A stretch of DNA of 64,000 nt from Jannaschia rubra (GTDB taxonomy: Bacteria; Pseudomonadota; Alphaproteobacteria; Rhodobacterales; Rhodobacteraceae). This document shows, piece by piece, positions 7,818-16,216 of this stretch. The notes beneath the pieces were generated by a model. The model did no database searches and was not told the origin of the DNA. It worked only from the letters and a program-made list of their open reading frames with translations. Location: contig NZ_CXPG01000023.1 of assembly GCF_001403735.1 (NCBI RefSeq), forward strand, positions 1 to 64,000, read 5' to 3'. Position 1 is the first letter of the stretch; every line of letters begins with the position of its first letter. A program made the translations under genes and the position numbers.

Positions 7818-8635
7818 AGGCGGTAGAATTCCGCCGCCGTGCCGCCGAAGACCATCGCGCGTTCGGCCGGGACGAGGTCGGCGGTCAGCGTTTCCGCCGC
7901 GGCCAGCCAGTCGTCATAGGACGCGCGCAGGCGGCAGACGGGCCAGTCCGATCCCCACATGATGCGCGAGGGCCCGAACTCGGCCAGGAGATGCTCCGCC
8001 ACCGGGCGCAGGTCGTCGACCGTCCAGTCCGGCCCCGCCTCGGTCACGAGGCCCGAGAGCTTGACCCGCGCGTCGGTCTCACGCGCGAGGCGGGTCATGT
8101 TGGCGGCCCAGTCGGTCAGGTCGCCGCCCCGGATGCCGGGCTTCATCGCGTGGTCGATGACGGTCCGCATCGGGTGGCGGTCGAGCAGGCGGCGGAAGTT
8201 GTCGAGGTGGCGGGGAAAGCCGAGCGCGTCGAAGGTCAGGTCCATGTCCGCGATGGCGGCGAAGCCCCATTGCACCGACGCGCCCAGCATCCAGTCGGGG
8301 TCGGGGATGTCCTGGATCATCGGGCGGACGCCGCGAAACGCCGGATGCCGGGCCAGCCGGTCGAGGGTCGCGCGGTCGCCCGCGTCGTCGAAATCGACCC
8401 AGCCCACGACGCCCGCGACCCAGGGCGTCGCATCGGCCAGCCCCAGCATGTAGTCGGTTTCCGCCACCGTGGGCGCGGCCTGCACGAGGACCGTGCGGTC
8501 GATGCCGTGCGCGGCCAGATGGGGCGCGAGGTCGGCGGGGGCATAGGGGCGGTTCAACAGCGGCTCCTCCTCCGGCATCCAGTCGTAGTCGCCGCGGAGG
8601 GGCTGCCAGAGGTGGTGGTGGGCGTCGATCTTCAT
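7814..8635 (-). CDS. Amidohydrolase, L-fuconolactonase-like
   Basis: The 273-residue protein begins MKIDAHHHLW, the HxH metal motif of COG3618 amidohydrolases (L-fucono/L-rhamnono-1,5-lactonases, PDC lactonase). It ends with IMWGSDWPVC, which carries the conserved aspartate. These enzymes open sugar lactones in the cytoplasm. The gene follows an L-fucose dehydrogenase-like aldo/keto reductase and two sugar permeases, so fuconolactonase is the best guess. The start at 8635 places the HxH motif normally. An upstream ATG at 8659 would add 8 residues and overlap the preceding gene. Either ribosome site is weak. Confidence 0.8.
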   Translation of the reverse strand: MKIDAHHHLWQPLRGDYDWMPEEEPLLNRPYAPADLAPHLAAHGIDRTVLVQAAPTVAETDYMLGLADATPWVAGVVGWVDFDDAGDRATLDRLARHPAFRGVRPMIQDIPDPDWMLGASVQWGFAAIADMDLTFDALGFPRHLDNFRRLLDRHPMRTVIDHAMKPGIRGGDLTDWAANMTRLARETDARVKLSGLVTEAGPDWTVDDLRPVAEHLLAEFGPSRIMWGSDWPVCRLRASYDDWLAAAETLTADLVPAERAMVFGGTAAEFYRL

Positions 8636-8645
8636 GTCAGGGGCT

Positions 8646-9671
8646 TCATGTGGGGGCATCCTCGCGCATCAGCCCCTCGGCCTTGAGGTCGGACCAGAGG
8701 GCGGCGGGAATGTCGGCGGTGGCGGCGCGGAGGTTGCTTTCCATCTCGGCCACGCCCTGCCCGCCGGGGATGACCGAGACGGTGCAGGGGTGCAGGAGCG
8801 GAAAGCGGAAGGCGGCATCGACGAGGCGAACGCCGTGGCTGTCGCAGACACGTTCGATCGCGGCCACGCGGTCGAGGATGGGCTGCGGCGCGGTGTCGTA
8901 GTCGTAGAAGGCGCCGGGCCGTGCGCCGGTGGCGAGGATGCCGGAGTTGTAGGGCCCGCCGGTGACGATGCCGATGCCGCGCGCCTCGGCCAGCGGCAGG
9001 AAGGAGGTCAGCGCCTCCTGCTCCAGCAGGGTGTAGCGGCCGGCGAGGAGGAACAGGTCGAAGTCGCCGCGCCGGGCGAGTTGTTCGCAGACCTGCCATT
9101 CGTTGACGCCCGCGCCGAAGGCCGCGATGGCGCCTTCGCCGCGCAGCCGTTCCAGCGCGTGATAGCCGCCGGCCATGAGTTGATCGACCTTGGCATCGAC
9201 GTTGGCGCGGCTGCCCTGATTGGGGACGTCGATGTCGTGGACGAACAGAACGTCGATGCGGTCGACGCCCAGACGCTCGAAACTGGCATCGAGGGAGCGC
9301 AGGATGCCGTCGTGGCTGTAGTCGTAGATTTCGCGCCGGTTGGGAACGTCGAACCATTTGCCGATCCCGTCGCGGGTGTCGGCGGTGGCGGGGCGCAGGA
9401 TGCGGCCGACCTTGGTCGAGAGAACATAGTCACCCCGCGGCTTGTCCCGCAGGAAGCGGTTGAGGCGTGTTTCCGAAAGCCCCATGCCGTAGAGCGGCGC
9501 GGTGTCGTAATACCGCACCCCCGCCTGCCACGCCCGGTCGAGGATGGCGTCGGCGTCGTCGTCCGAAATCGCGCGGTAGAGGTTGCCCAGGGGTGCCGTG
9601 CCGAAGCCCAGTTCGGTGAAGGTCAGCCCGCCGTTCCCCAGCCTGTCCCAGTGTCGCGTCGCCAGTGCCAT
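8646..9671 (-). CDS. Aldo/keto reductase, L-fucose (D-threo-aldose) dehydrogenase-like
   Basis: This 341-residue protein has AKR motifs: TELGFGTAPLGNLYR at the N-terminus, AGVRYYDTAPLYGMGLSE with catalytic D and Y, and VLSTKVGRIL with catalytic K. The wording fits D-threo-aldose 1-dehydrogenases, which oxidise L-fucose or D-arabinose to the lactone with NAD(P)+. Its product would be the substrate of the downstream lactonase, 10 nt away. The upstream gene is an ABC sugar permease 11 nt away. The start at 9671 was chosen because the conserved N-terminus begins there; upstream in-frame sequence belongs to the permease gene region. Confidence 0.85.
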   Translation of the reverse strand: MALATRHWDRLGNGGLTFTELGFGTAPLGNLYRAISDDDADAILDRAWQAGVRYYDTAPLYGMGLSETRLNRFLRDKPRGDYVLSTKVGRILRPATADTRDGIGKWFDVPNRREIYDYSHDGILRSLDASFERLGVDRIDVLFVHDIDVPNQGSRANVDAKVDQLMAGGYHALERLRGEGAIAAFGAGVNEWQVCEQLARRGDFDLFLLAGRYTLLEQEALTSFLPLAEARGIGIVTGGPYNSGILATGARPGAFYDYDTAPQPILDRVAAIERVCDSHGVRLVDAAFRFPLLHPCTVSVIPGGQGVAEMESNLRAATADIPAALWSDLKAEGLMREDAPT

Positions 9672-9682
9672 CGCCCGCCCCC

Positions 9683-10606
9683 CTACTTCACCGCGCCCGC
9701 GGCCATTCCCTTGATGATGTAGCGTTCCAGCACGATCCCGATCAGGATGAGCGGCAGGATCGCGGCGAACGACAACGCGGCCATGGACCACCAACTGATC
9801 CCCTGCGACCCGGTCTGGCTGGCCACCATGACGGGCAGGGTGTTGGCGTGGGTCGAGGTCAGGAGGGCCGCGAAGAAATATTCGTTCCACGTCAGCACCA
9901 GCGACAGGATGAAGGCCGCGACCATGCCCGGCGCCGCGATGGGCAGCACGATGGTCAGGAAGGCGCCCCAGATGCCGAGGCCGTCGACCATCGCCGCCTC
10001 CTCCAGCTCGGTCGGAATGGCGCCGAACTGGTCGCGCATGATCCAGATGACGATGGGCAGGACGGTGAGGGTATAGAGGAGGATGAGGCCGATCCGGCTG
10101 TCGAGCAGGTTAAGCGATTTGTAGAGGACGAGGAAGGGCAGGGCGAGGACGACGGGCGGCAGGATGAGCTGCGACAGGAAGAAGAACCCGATGTCGCCGT
10201 TCCGCATCGGCCCGAAGCGGTAGTCGAAGCGCGACAGGCCGTAGGCCGCCATCGCCCCGAGCGCGGTCGCGAGCACCGATGCCGAGACCGAGACGATGAC
10301 CGAGTTCCAGAAGCGCTTGAGGAATTCGTCGCGCACCGTGCTGACCTGCCCGATGGTGTCGGGCGAGAGGCCGAGCGCGCGCCAGCCGAGGCGCTTGGGT
10401 TCGAAATCGACCCAGGGGATCATGTTGCCCTGCATCACGTCGGGCGCGGCCTTGAAGCTGGTGGTGACGGTCCAGTAGATCGGGAACAGGCAGACCACGG
10501 CCCAGAGGATGAGGAGCGCGTAGATGCCCGCGCGCCCCAGGACGAACCCCGGCCGGAAGGCGCGGTCGACGGCGTGGTCGCGGAAGATCTGCGGCCCGTC
10601 GGTCAT
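9683..10606 (-). CDS. Sugar ABC transporter permease (MalG-like)
   Basis: This 307-residue inner-membrane protein has about six helices and the EAA loop EEAAMVDGLGIWGAFLTIVLP, which contacts the ATPase. An insert of ~40 residues between helices 1 and 2 is seen in the subgroup that works with large (~550 aa) binding proteins. The ATG overlaps the stop of the first permease gene (ATGA). No binding protein or ATPase is adjacent. Both components occur 31-34 kb away beside fucU. Confidence 0.9.
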   Translation of the reverse strand: MTDGPQIFRDHAVDRAFRPGFVLGRAGIYALLILWAVVCLFPIYWTVTTSFKAAPDVMQGNMIPWVDFEPKRLGWRALGLSPDTIGQVSTVRDEFLKRFWNSVIVSVSASVLATALGAMAAYGLSRFDYRFGPMRNGDIGFFFLSQLILPPVVLALPFLVLYKSLNLLDSRIGLILLYTLTVLPIVIWIMRDQFGAIPTELEEAAMVDGLGIWGAFLTIVLPIAAPGMVAAFILSLVLTWNEYFFAALLTSTHANTLPVMVASQTGSQGISWWSMAALSFAAILPLILIGIVLERYIIKGMAAGAVK

Positions 10607-11694
10607 CCGTGCGGCCGGGTCCAGCGATCGGTGAGCTTCATCGCCCCGGTCATGGCGACGACGATCAGCACGAGGTAGATGAAGGCCAGCATCGTGCCGT
10701 AGCCCACGTTGCTGCGGTCGCGGTATTCGCGGAAGATGAAGCTGGTCACGGTGTCGGTGGCGCCCCCCGGCCCGCCCGCGGTGATGTTGATGACGATATC
10801 CGCGAGCTTCAGCTTGAAGATGATGCGGATGAGGATGGCGGTGATCGAGACCGGCAGCATCAGGGGAAAGGTGACTTCCCAGAAGCGGCGCCAGGGGGTG
10901 GCGCCATCGACGCGGGCGGCCTCCGACAACTCCCGCGGGACGGCCTGGAGGCCGGCCAGAAGCATGATCATCATGAAGGGGATGTAGGTCCAGGCGTCCA
11001 TGACCATGATCATCGCGCGTGCGATCTCGGGCGAGCCGAAGAAGCTGGGCGTGTCCCAGCCGAGGCTGCGCGCGAGGCGGGCCATGGGACCGAAGCGCGG
11101 CTCGAACATGGACTTGCCGACCATCCAGGAGACGGCCACGGGCGACAGCATCAGCGGCAGCAGGAAGGCCACGCGGAAGAACTTGCGCCCCCTGATCTGC
11201 GCGTTGAGGAGGAGGGCGAGGCCGAAGGCGATGACGTATTCGACCGCGATGGCGGCGATGTACCAGACCATGTTGAGGAGCGCGTTGAGGTAGAACGGGT
11301 CGTTCCAGGCCTGCCGCAGGTTGTCGAGCCCGTTGAATTGCCGCCCCGTGGGGGAGGCCAGGTTCCAGTCGCTGAGCGCGATGCCGATGCCGAAGATCAG
11401 GGGGAAGACGACCATCGCGCCCACGAAGATCGCGGCGGGAAGGACGAAAAGCGCGCGTTTCCCCATCTCGCCCCGCCGCACCACCTGCGACCAGCACAGA
11501 AGCGTGGCGAAGGCCGCGAAGGCATAGAGCGTCGGCCGCCAGTCGCGGAACCCCGCGTCGATGCGCCCCGCCTGGTCGAGCCACTGCAGCGCCGCGACGC
11601 CGAGGAGGAGCGCGAGCCCGCCCCAGACCATCGCCCGCCCGGCGAGCAGGCGGGCGGGAGTGATGCGGTCTTCGGTCACGATGTGCAGCGCCAT
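10603..11694 (-). CDS. Sugar ABC transporter permease (MalF-like)
   Basis: This 363-residue protein has about eight predicted helices, two of them in an N-terminal extension (residues ~20-65). The EAA motif SEAARVDGATPWRRFWEVTFP is present. It is the first gene of a four-gene minus-strand operon (permease, permease, dehydrogenase, lactonase). A binding protein would normally come directly before it; instead there is a secreted protein of unknown function. The region before its ATG has no clear Shine-Dalgarno, which fits loss of its original upstream context. Confidence 0.9.
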   Translation of the reverse strand: MALHIVTEDRITPARLLAGRAMVWGGLALLLGVAALQWLDQAGRIDAGFRDWRPTLYAFAAFATLLCWSQVVRRGEMGKRALFVLPAAIFVGAMVVFPLIFGIGIALSDWNLASPTGRQFNGLDNLRQAWNDPFYLNALLNMVWYIAAIAVEYVIAFGLALLLNAQIRGRKFFRVAFLLPLMLSPVAVSWMVGKSMFEPRFGPMARLARSLGWDTPSFFGSPEIARAMIMVMDAWTYIPFMMIMLLAGLQAVPRELSEAARVDGATPWRRFWEVTFPLMLPVSITAILIRIIFKLKLADIVINITAGGPGGATDTVTSFIFREYRDRSNVGYGTMLAFIYLVLIVVAMTGAMKLTDRWTRPHG

Positions 11695-11743
11695 GGCGCG
11701 ACGTTAGCGGGCGGGTGCCGGTCTGCCTAGCCGGTTTGGAGCG

Positions 11744-12826
11744 TCAGTCCGCCCCGCCGGTGCCCCCGCCTTCGGCATCCGCGTCCCAGAACAGCTCGCA
11801 GCGTTCCTTGCACCGCTCGTTGAGCATGTCGCGCTGCGCCGCGGTGGCGAAGACCGCGGCCTGCCCGCAGATGCCGCCCGCGCCCGCGGCCTCCAGCAGC
11901 AGCGCTCCGAGGGACGAGACGCCGAAGGTCTCCGGCCCGAGGGTGAGGCCCGCGGTCAGCAGGCCCGCGCCGCAGAGATAGGTGGCGTTGAAGTTGTTGA
12001 ACGACTCCAGCATCTCCTCGCAGTCGTCGCAGCGTTCCTTGCAGGCCTCCAGCGTGGGGCGGTTCATCAGCGCCGTCTCGCTGCACGAGGGGCCGGAGGC
12101 CACGGCGTCGGGGCGCGCGGTCAGGCTCAGGACGGCGATGCGCCGGTCGCGGTTCACCTGCGCCAGAAGGGGCGCCGCGGCGGCCCGGCCGGGCACCGGG
12201 GTCGCGTCGATGTCGATGCCGGGGCAGTTGGGCGCCGAGGGGTGGGAGACGCAGTTCAGGACGGGGACGAGGCCGCCCACGGCATGTTCCTGCGCGCCGC
12301 CGGTGCCGGTCCCGCCGTCGTCGTCGGGGTCGTTCGCCGCGTCCCAGTCGTGGATGGACTGGGGGATGGCGGCCTCGGCCTCGGCCACGGTGGCGAGCCA
12401 TTCGGCCTGTGTCGGATAGAACCCCAGGTGGTGCGTGTCGGGCGAGTTGAACGCCTGTTCCATCCCGTCGACCAGCACCGGGCCCCAGTACATCAGGGTG
12501 GCGAAATCTGTCTCCGACAGGGTCACGCCGGCCGACCCGCCGACCCGCTGGGCCAGGTGCGCGTCGATCCAGAGCGTGACCGACCCGAAGGCACCGGGCG
12601 GGGAGTCGTAGATCCAGCGGAACTTCGGCGTGGCGAGGCCGCCGGTGGCGGAGGTGATCTCGACCACCAGTTGCCGGTGGTCGACGCCCTCGCCCTGATA
12701 GACGGCGGCGCAGGCGAGCTGGCCGCAGTTGAGGGCATCGACGTCGTAGACATCGGCGGCGGCGGGCGCGGTCGGACACAGCGCGGCAAGCGCGCCGAAC
12801 CCGAGGTGGCGGAGGATGCGGAGCAT
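11744..12826 (-). CDS. Secreted cysteine-rich protein, unknown function
   Basis: The 360-residue protein begins with a clear Sec signal (hydrophobic core FGALAALCPTAP, cleavage likely after AAA near residue 24). The mature part has more than ten cysteines. Two copies of the string CKERC appear (CKERCDDCEEM and CKERCELFWD), and spaced pairs such as NCGQLAC and NCVSHPSAPNC. These suggest disulfide bonds in the periplasm or outside. A glycine/threonine/aspartate linker lies near residue 175. I do not recognise a family. It is monocistronic, 49 nt upstream of the sugar permease start and 125 nt after the carotenoid operon. A frame starting further upstream is a shadow. Confidence 0.65.
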   Translation of the reverse strand: MLRILRHLGFGALAALCPTAPAAADVYDVDALNCGQLACAAVYQGEGVDHRQLVVEITSATGGLATPKFRWIYDSPPGAFGSVTLWIDAHLAQRVGGSAGVTLSETDFATLMYWGPVLVDGMEQAFNSPDTHHLGFYPTQAEWLATVAEAEAAIPQSIHDWDAANDPDDDGGTGTGGAQEHAVGGLVPVLNCVSHPSAPNCPGIDIDATPVPGRAAAAPLLAQVNRDRRIAVLSLTARPDAVASGPSCSETALMNRPTLEACKERCDDCEEMLESFNNFNATYLCGAGLLTAGLTLGPETFGVSSLGALLLEAAGAGGICGQAAVFATAAQRDMLNERCKERCELFWDADAEGGGTGGAD

Positions 12827-12951
12827 GGCGGATTCCTGCGTGGTGCCGGGCCATCATACCACGAAACGCGCCTTTTCCGGCCGGCTTCCGGCAAGCCGTT
12901 GACCCAAGGGAAACTTCGGGCGGTCGCGGCGCGCGAATCGCGCCTGCGGCC

Positions 12952-14310
12952 TCAGCGGGCCAGGCGTTCGATGGCGCGGCGGGCGAGGGTGGAATAGGGC
13001 GGGACGAGGAGGCGCGTCCAGCGGCCGGAGGCCACGGTCATCACCCCGCGTTCGTGGCTGAACTCCGCCAGCCCCCGGTCGCCGTGATAGGCGCCCATGC
13101 CGGAGGTGCCGATCCCGCCGAAGGGCAGGTCGTGCGCGGCGAGATGCAGGATCGTGCCGTTGATCGTGGCCCCGCCCGACCGGATGCGGGCGACGAGCGC
13201 GCGGGCCTGCCCGGCATCCCGACCGAAGGCATAGAGGGCGAGGGGCGGTTGGCCGGCGTTCACCTGCGCCACCGCGTCGTCGGGGCTGTCGTATTCGAGG
13301 ATCGGCAGGACGGGGCCGAAGATCTCCTCGGTCATCAGGCGGCCGCCCTCGGGCGGGTTCAGGACGACGGCGGGCGCCATCCGGCCGGGCAGGTCGGTGT
13401 CGAGGGCGCGCACCTCGCCCCCCTCGGCCAGCATGTCGCGCAGGCGGTCGCCGTGGTCCGCGTCGATGAGCGCGGTGTAGTCGTCGGGGTTCTCGAGAAA
13501 GCCCCGCGCGACGTCGAGCATCGCCCGGGCCCAGCGGTCTGCCGTGCCGCGCGGCACGAGGAGGTAGTCGGGCGCCACGCAGGTCTGCCCGGCGCTGAAC
13601 CACTTGCCCCAGCCCGCGAGGGGGGCGTGGGTGTCGGGGTCGGCGTCGGGCATCATGATGCAGGGGCTCTTGCCGCCGAGTTCGAGCGTCACGGGCGTGA
13701 GGTTTTCCGCCGCCGCCTGCGCCACCAGCCGCCCCGTCGCGGTGGAGCCGGTGAAGAACAGGTGATCGAAGGGCAGGGCGGAGACGGCGCGGGCGACGTC
13801 GGGGCCGCCGGTGACGACCGTCGCCTCGTCCGGGGGGAAGACCTCGGCCACGATCCGCGCCAGCAGGTCGGAGGTGGCGGGCGTCCGCTCCGACGGCTTG
13901 AGCAAGGCGCGGTTGCCTGCGGCGATGGCGGTGGCGAGCGGCACGAGCGCCAGTTGCACCGGGTAGTTCCAGGGCGAGAGGATGCCCGCGACGCCCTTTG
14001 GTTCGCGCCAGACCTCGGTCCGGGCGGGCAGGGGGCGCAGGACGCGGGAGCGGTGTGGCTTGGCCCAACCGGGCAGGCGGCGGGTCAGGTGGCGGATGGC
14101 CTCACGCGTGAAGGCGATCTCGGCCACGCCCGTTTCCATGGCGGAGCGGTGGCCGAAGTCCTGCGACACGGTGCGGGCCACTTCGTCGTGGCGGTCCGAA
14201 AGGGCGGTGGAGAGCGCGCGCAGGCGGTCGATCCGGGCGGACACCGGCGGCACCGCGTCGAGCGAGAAGGCCGCGCGCAGGGTGGCGAAGGGGATTGCGG
14301 GATCCGTCAT
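12952..14310 (-). CDS. Aldehyde dehydrogenase, C30 carotenoid type (CrtNc-like)
   Basis: This 452-residue ALDH has the NAD site FFTGSTATGRLVAQAA, catalytic ELGGKSPC and the nucleophile region GQTCVAPDYLLVP. The length and short form match class 3/coniferyl-type ALDHs. Such an enzyme (CrtNc/AldH) oxidises 4,4'-diapocarotenals to acids in C30 pathways. It is the last gene of a six-gene minus-strand operon with two CrtN/CrtP-type desaturases, so the carotenoid role is strongly supported by context. Its ATG overlaps the stop of the glycosyltransferase gene (ATGA). Confidence 0.85.
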   Translation of the reverse strand: MTDPAIPFATLRAAFSLDAVPPVSARIDRLRALSTALSDRHDEVARTVSQDFGHRSAMETGVAEIAFTREAIRHLTRRLPGWAKPHRSRVLRPLPARTEVWREPKGVAGILSPWNYPVQLALVPLATAIAAGNRALLKPSERTPATSDLLARIVAEVFPPDEATVVTGGPDVARAVSALPFDHLFFTGSTATGRLVAQAAAENLTPVTLELGGKSPCIMMPDADPDTHAPLAGWGKWFSAGQTCVAPDYLLVPRGTADRWARAMLDVARGFLENPDDYTALIDADHGDRLRDMLAEGGEVRALDTDLPGRMAPAVVLNPPEGGRLMTEEIFGPVLPILEYDSPDDAVAQVNAGQPPLALYAFGRDAGQARALVARIRSGGATINGTILHLAAHDLPFGGIGTSGMGAYHGDRGLAEFSHERGVMTVASGRWTRLLVPPYSTLARRAIERLAR

Positions 14311-15443
14311 TGGAAATCGTACCTCCGTCCGCGCCAGACCGCCTGCCGCCCGCGCCGCGCGCCGATGAGGGCGGACCACTGGATCGCGAGGGTGAGGGCG
14401 ACGCCCGCCGGATGCAACAGGACCGACAGCCAGGATTGCCGCACCCGCAGGGCCAGCACCGCGCGGGCCGACAGGACCAGCGCGATGGCGAGGGCCGAGA
14501 GCGCGGCGGCCCATCCGGCCCCCGCGGCCCCCGCGGCGGGCAGCAGGAGCCAGGGCAGGATGTGCCCCCCCCCGAGCAGCACGGTCCAGACGGGCAGGGC
14601 CACGGGTTTGGCCATGCCTTCGGTCGCGTTCTTGGTGAAGCCGGAGCGGATGTCGGCCCAGTTGTCGTACATCCGGCAGGAGGCGAGCGGCGTCGCATCG
14701 ACGATGTCGGTGGAGCCGCCCGCGCGGCGGACGTTGCGCGGCATGTTCAGCCCGTCGTGCATGAGGTGCGCGAAGCGGGCATGGCCGCCGGCGCGCCCGT
14801 AAGCCCCGGCGCGCACCATCAGGAGCTGGCCGCAACCGGCGGCGAAGGCGGGCGCGTCGGAGCGTCGCGCCATCCAGAGCGGCAGGTAGCCCAGGAGGAC
14901 GACGAGGATCTGGGGGATCGCGACCTTTTCGATCAGGGTGCGGGTGATCTGGTGCGGGAAGCCCGACACGAGGTCGAGGCCCCGGCGGTCGAGATGGGCG
15001 CAAAGGCGCGCGGCGGCGTCCGGGGCCAGGCGGACGTCGGCATCGACGAAGAGGAACGTCTCGTGGCGCGCGTGCTGGGAAAGCTGGTGGCAGGCGTGCT
15101 GCTTGCCGTTCCAGCCGTCCGGCAGGGGCGCGCCCTGCGCCAGCCGGACGCGGGGGTCGCGGGCGGCACGGTCGGCCACGATGGCGGCGGTCGCGTCGGT
15201 GGAGCCGTCGTCGAGGACGACGAGTTCCACCGTCACGCCGGTCTGCGCGAGCGCCGCGTCGATGGCCGCGGGCATGTTCGCGGCCTCGTCGCGCGCGGGG
15301 ATGAGGATGGAGATGCGGGGGGTGCCGTCGGGGGACCCTTCGGGCGCGCGGAAGATCGACAGGTTCGCCAGCGTCACCGCTGCGTAGAGCACGGCCAGCC
15401 CGAAGGCGACGAACGCCAGGACGGTCAGGACGACGGCGGTCAT
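14307..15443 (-). CDS. Family 2 glycosyltransferase, CrtQ-like
   Basis: This 378-residue membrane-bound GT-A enzyme has an N-terminal helix (residues 3-27) and the GT2 core ISILIPARDEAANMPAAI. A DDGS motif (VVLDDGSTDAT) and VDADVRL (DxD) follow, with three or four C-terminal helices. The same architecture is found in CrtQ, which adds a sugar to the carotenoid acid in staphyloxanthin-type pathways. Overlaps of 4 nt with both neighbours indicate one operon. The sugar donor cannot be told from sequence. Confidence 0.82.
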   Translation of the reverse strand: MTAVVLTVLAFVAFGLAVLYAAVTLANLSIFRAPEGSPDGTPRISILIPARDEAANMPAAIDAALAQTGVTVELVVLDDGSTDATAAIVADRAARDPRVRLAQGAPLPDGWNGKQHACHQLSQHARHETFLFVDADVRLAPDAAARLCAHLDRRGLDLVSGFPHQITRTLIEKVAIPQILVVLLGYLPLWMARRSDAPAFAAGCGQLLMVRAGAYGRAGGHARFAHLMHDGLNMPRNVRRAGGSTDIVDATPLASCRMYDNWADIRSGFTKNATEGMAKPVALPVWTVLLGGGHILPWLLLPAAGAAGAGWAAALSALAIALVLSARAVLALRVRQSWLSVLLHPAGVALTLAIQWSALIGARRGRQAVWRGRRYDFQ

Positions 15444-16216
15444 TCGCCCGACTCCGGCAGGTGTTCGGGGCGGTAGGAGCGACCCCGGATGCGCGCGCGA
15501 AGGCGCGACCAGCCGCCGTAGATGCCCCCCACCCCGACGCGCCCGCCGAGGATGGTATCGAAGGCGGCGGGGGACCGGGCCTTCGCGCGCGCGGCCAGCG
15601 CATTTGCGGTGTCCTGAAGCGCCTGTTCGAGGCGTTCGTGCGTCGCCTCGGCCGCCGGTATGGCGTCGCCGAAGGCCGCGAGTGCCTCGGGGCGTTTCTC
15701 GGACCAGAAGGGGTATTCGAGGGCCACGGGAACGGCCAGCGCCTGCGGCGCGCGCGACAGCAGGCGGGACAGGCCGCGTTGCAGTTCGACCGGCGTGCGC
15801 GGGTCGGCGAAATGGCCCTGCGCGGTCAGCCAGAGGACATGCGCCGGGTCCGACAGGATGTGGCCGCCCACGCGCAGCAGGCGCGCGGCGCCCGAGGTGG
15901 TGCCCGGCTCGATCCCGAAGATGCCGATGCGGCGCATGAAGCGGTACCGCTCCAGCGCCCGCGCCTCCATCGGGCCGAAGCTGCACCGGCCCGGCAAAAG
16001 GGCGGCGGAGAGGACGATGTAGAACGCCGGATCCCACCAGGAGGGGTGGTTGGAGAAGAAGACGACCGGGCGGTCGTCCGGCAGCGCGGGAAGCCCCGGC
16101 TCTGCCACGCGGACGGCGCGGAAGGCGCGGCGCATCTGACGCTGCATCACGCCGTCGAAGAACCGCACCATCGCGGGCGAGCGCAGCGCGACCGGATCGC
16201 CCGCGGGCCCGGTCAC
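15440..16216 (-). CDS. PlsC-type acyltransferase, CrtO-like role
   Basis: This 258-residue acyltransferase has the HX4D motif in SNHPSWWDPAFY and a second block FGIEPGTTSG. It belongs to the lysophospholipid acyltransferase fold. In this operon it probably esterifies the glycosylated carotenoid with a fatty acid, as CrtO does in staphyloxanthin synthesis; CrtO itself is a different fold, so this is functional analogy. The start is taken as GTG at 16216, which overlaps the stop of the upstream desaturase gene (GTGA). An in-frame ATG 15 codons later is an alternative. Confidence 0.78.
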   Translation of the reverse strand: MTGPAGDPVALRSPAMVRFFDGVMQRQMRRAFRAVRVAEPGLPALPDDRPVVFFSNHPSWWDPAFYIVLSAALLPGRCSFGPMEARALERYRFMRRIGIFGIEPGTTSGAARLLRVGGHILSDPAHVLWLTAQGHFADPRTPVELQRGLSRLLSRAPQALAVPVALEYPFWSEKRPEALAAFGDAIPAAEATHERLEQALQDTANALAARAKARSPAAFDTILGGRVGVGGIYGGWSRLRARIRGRSYRPEHLPESGE

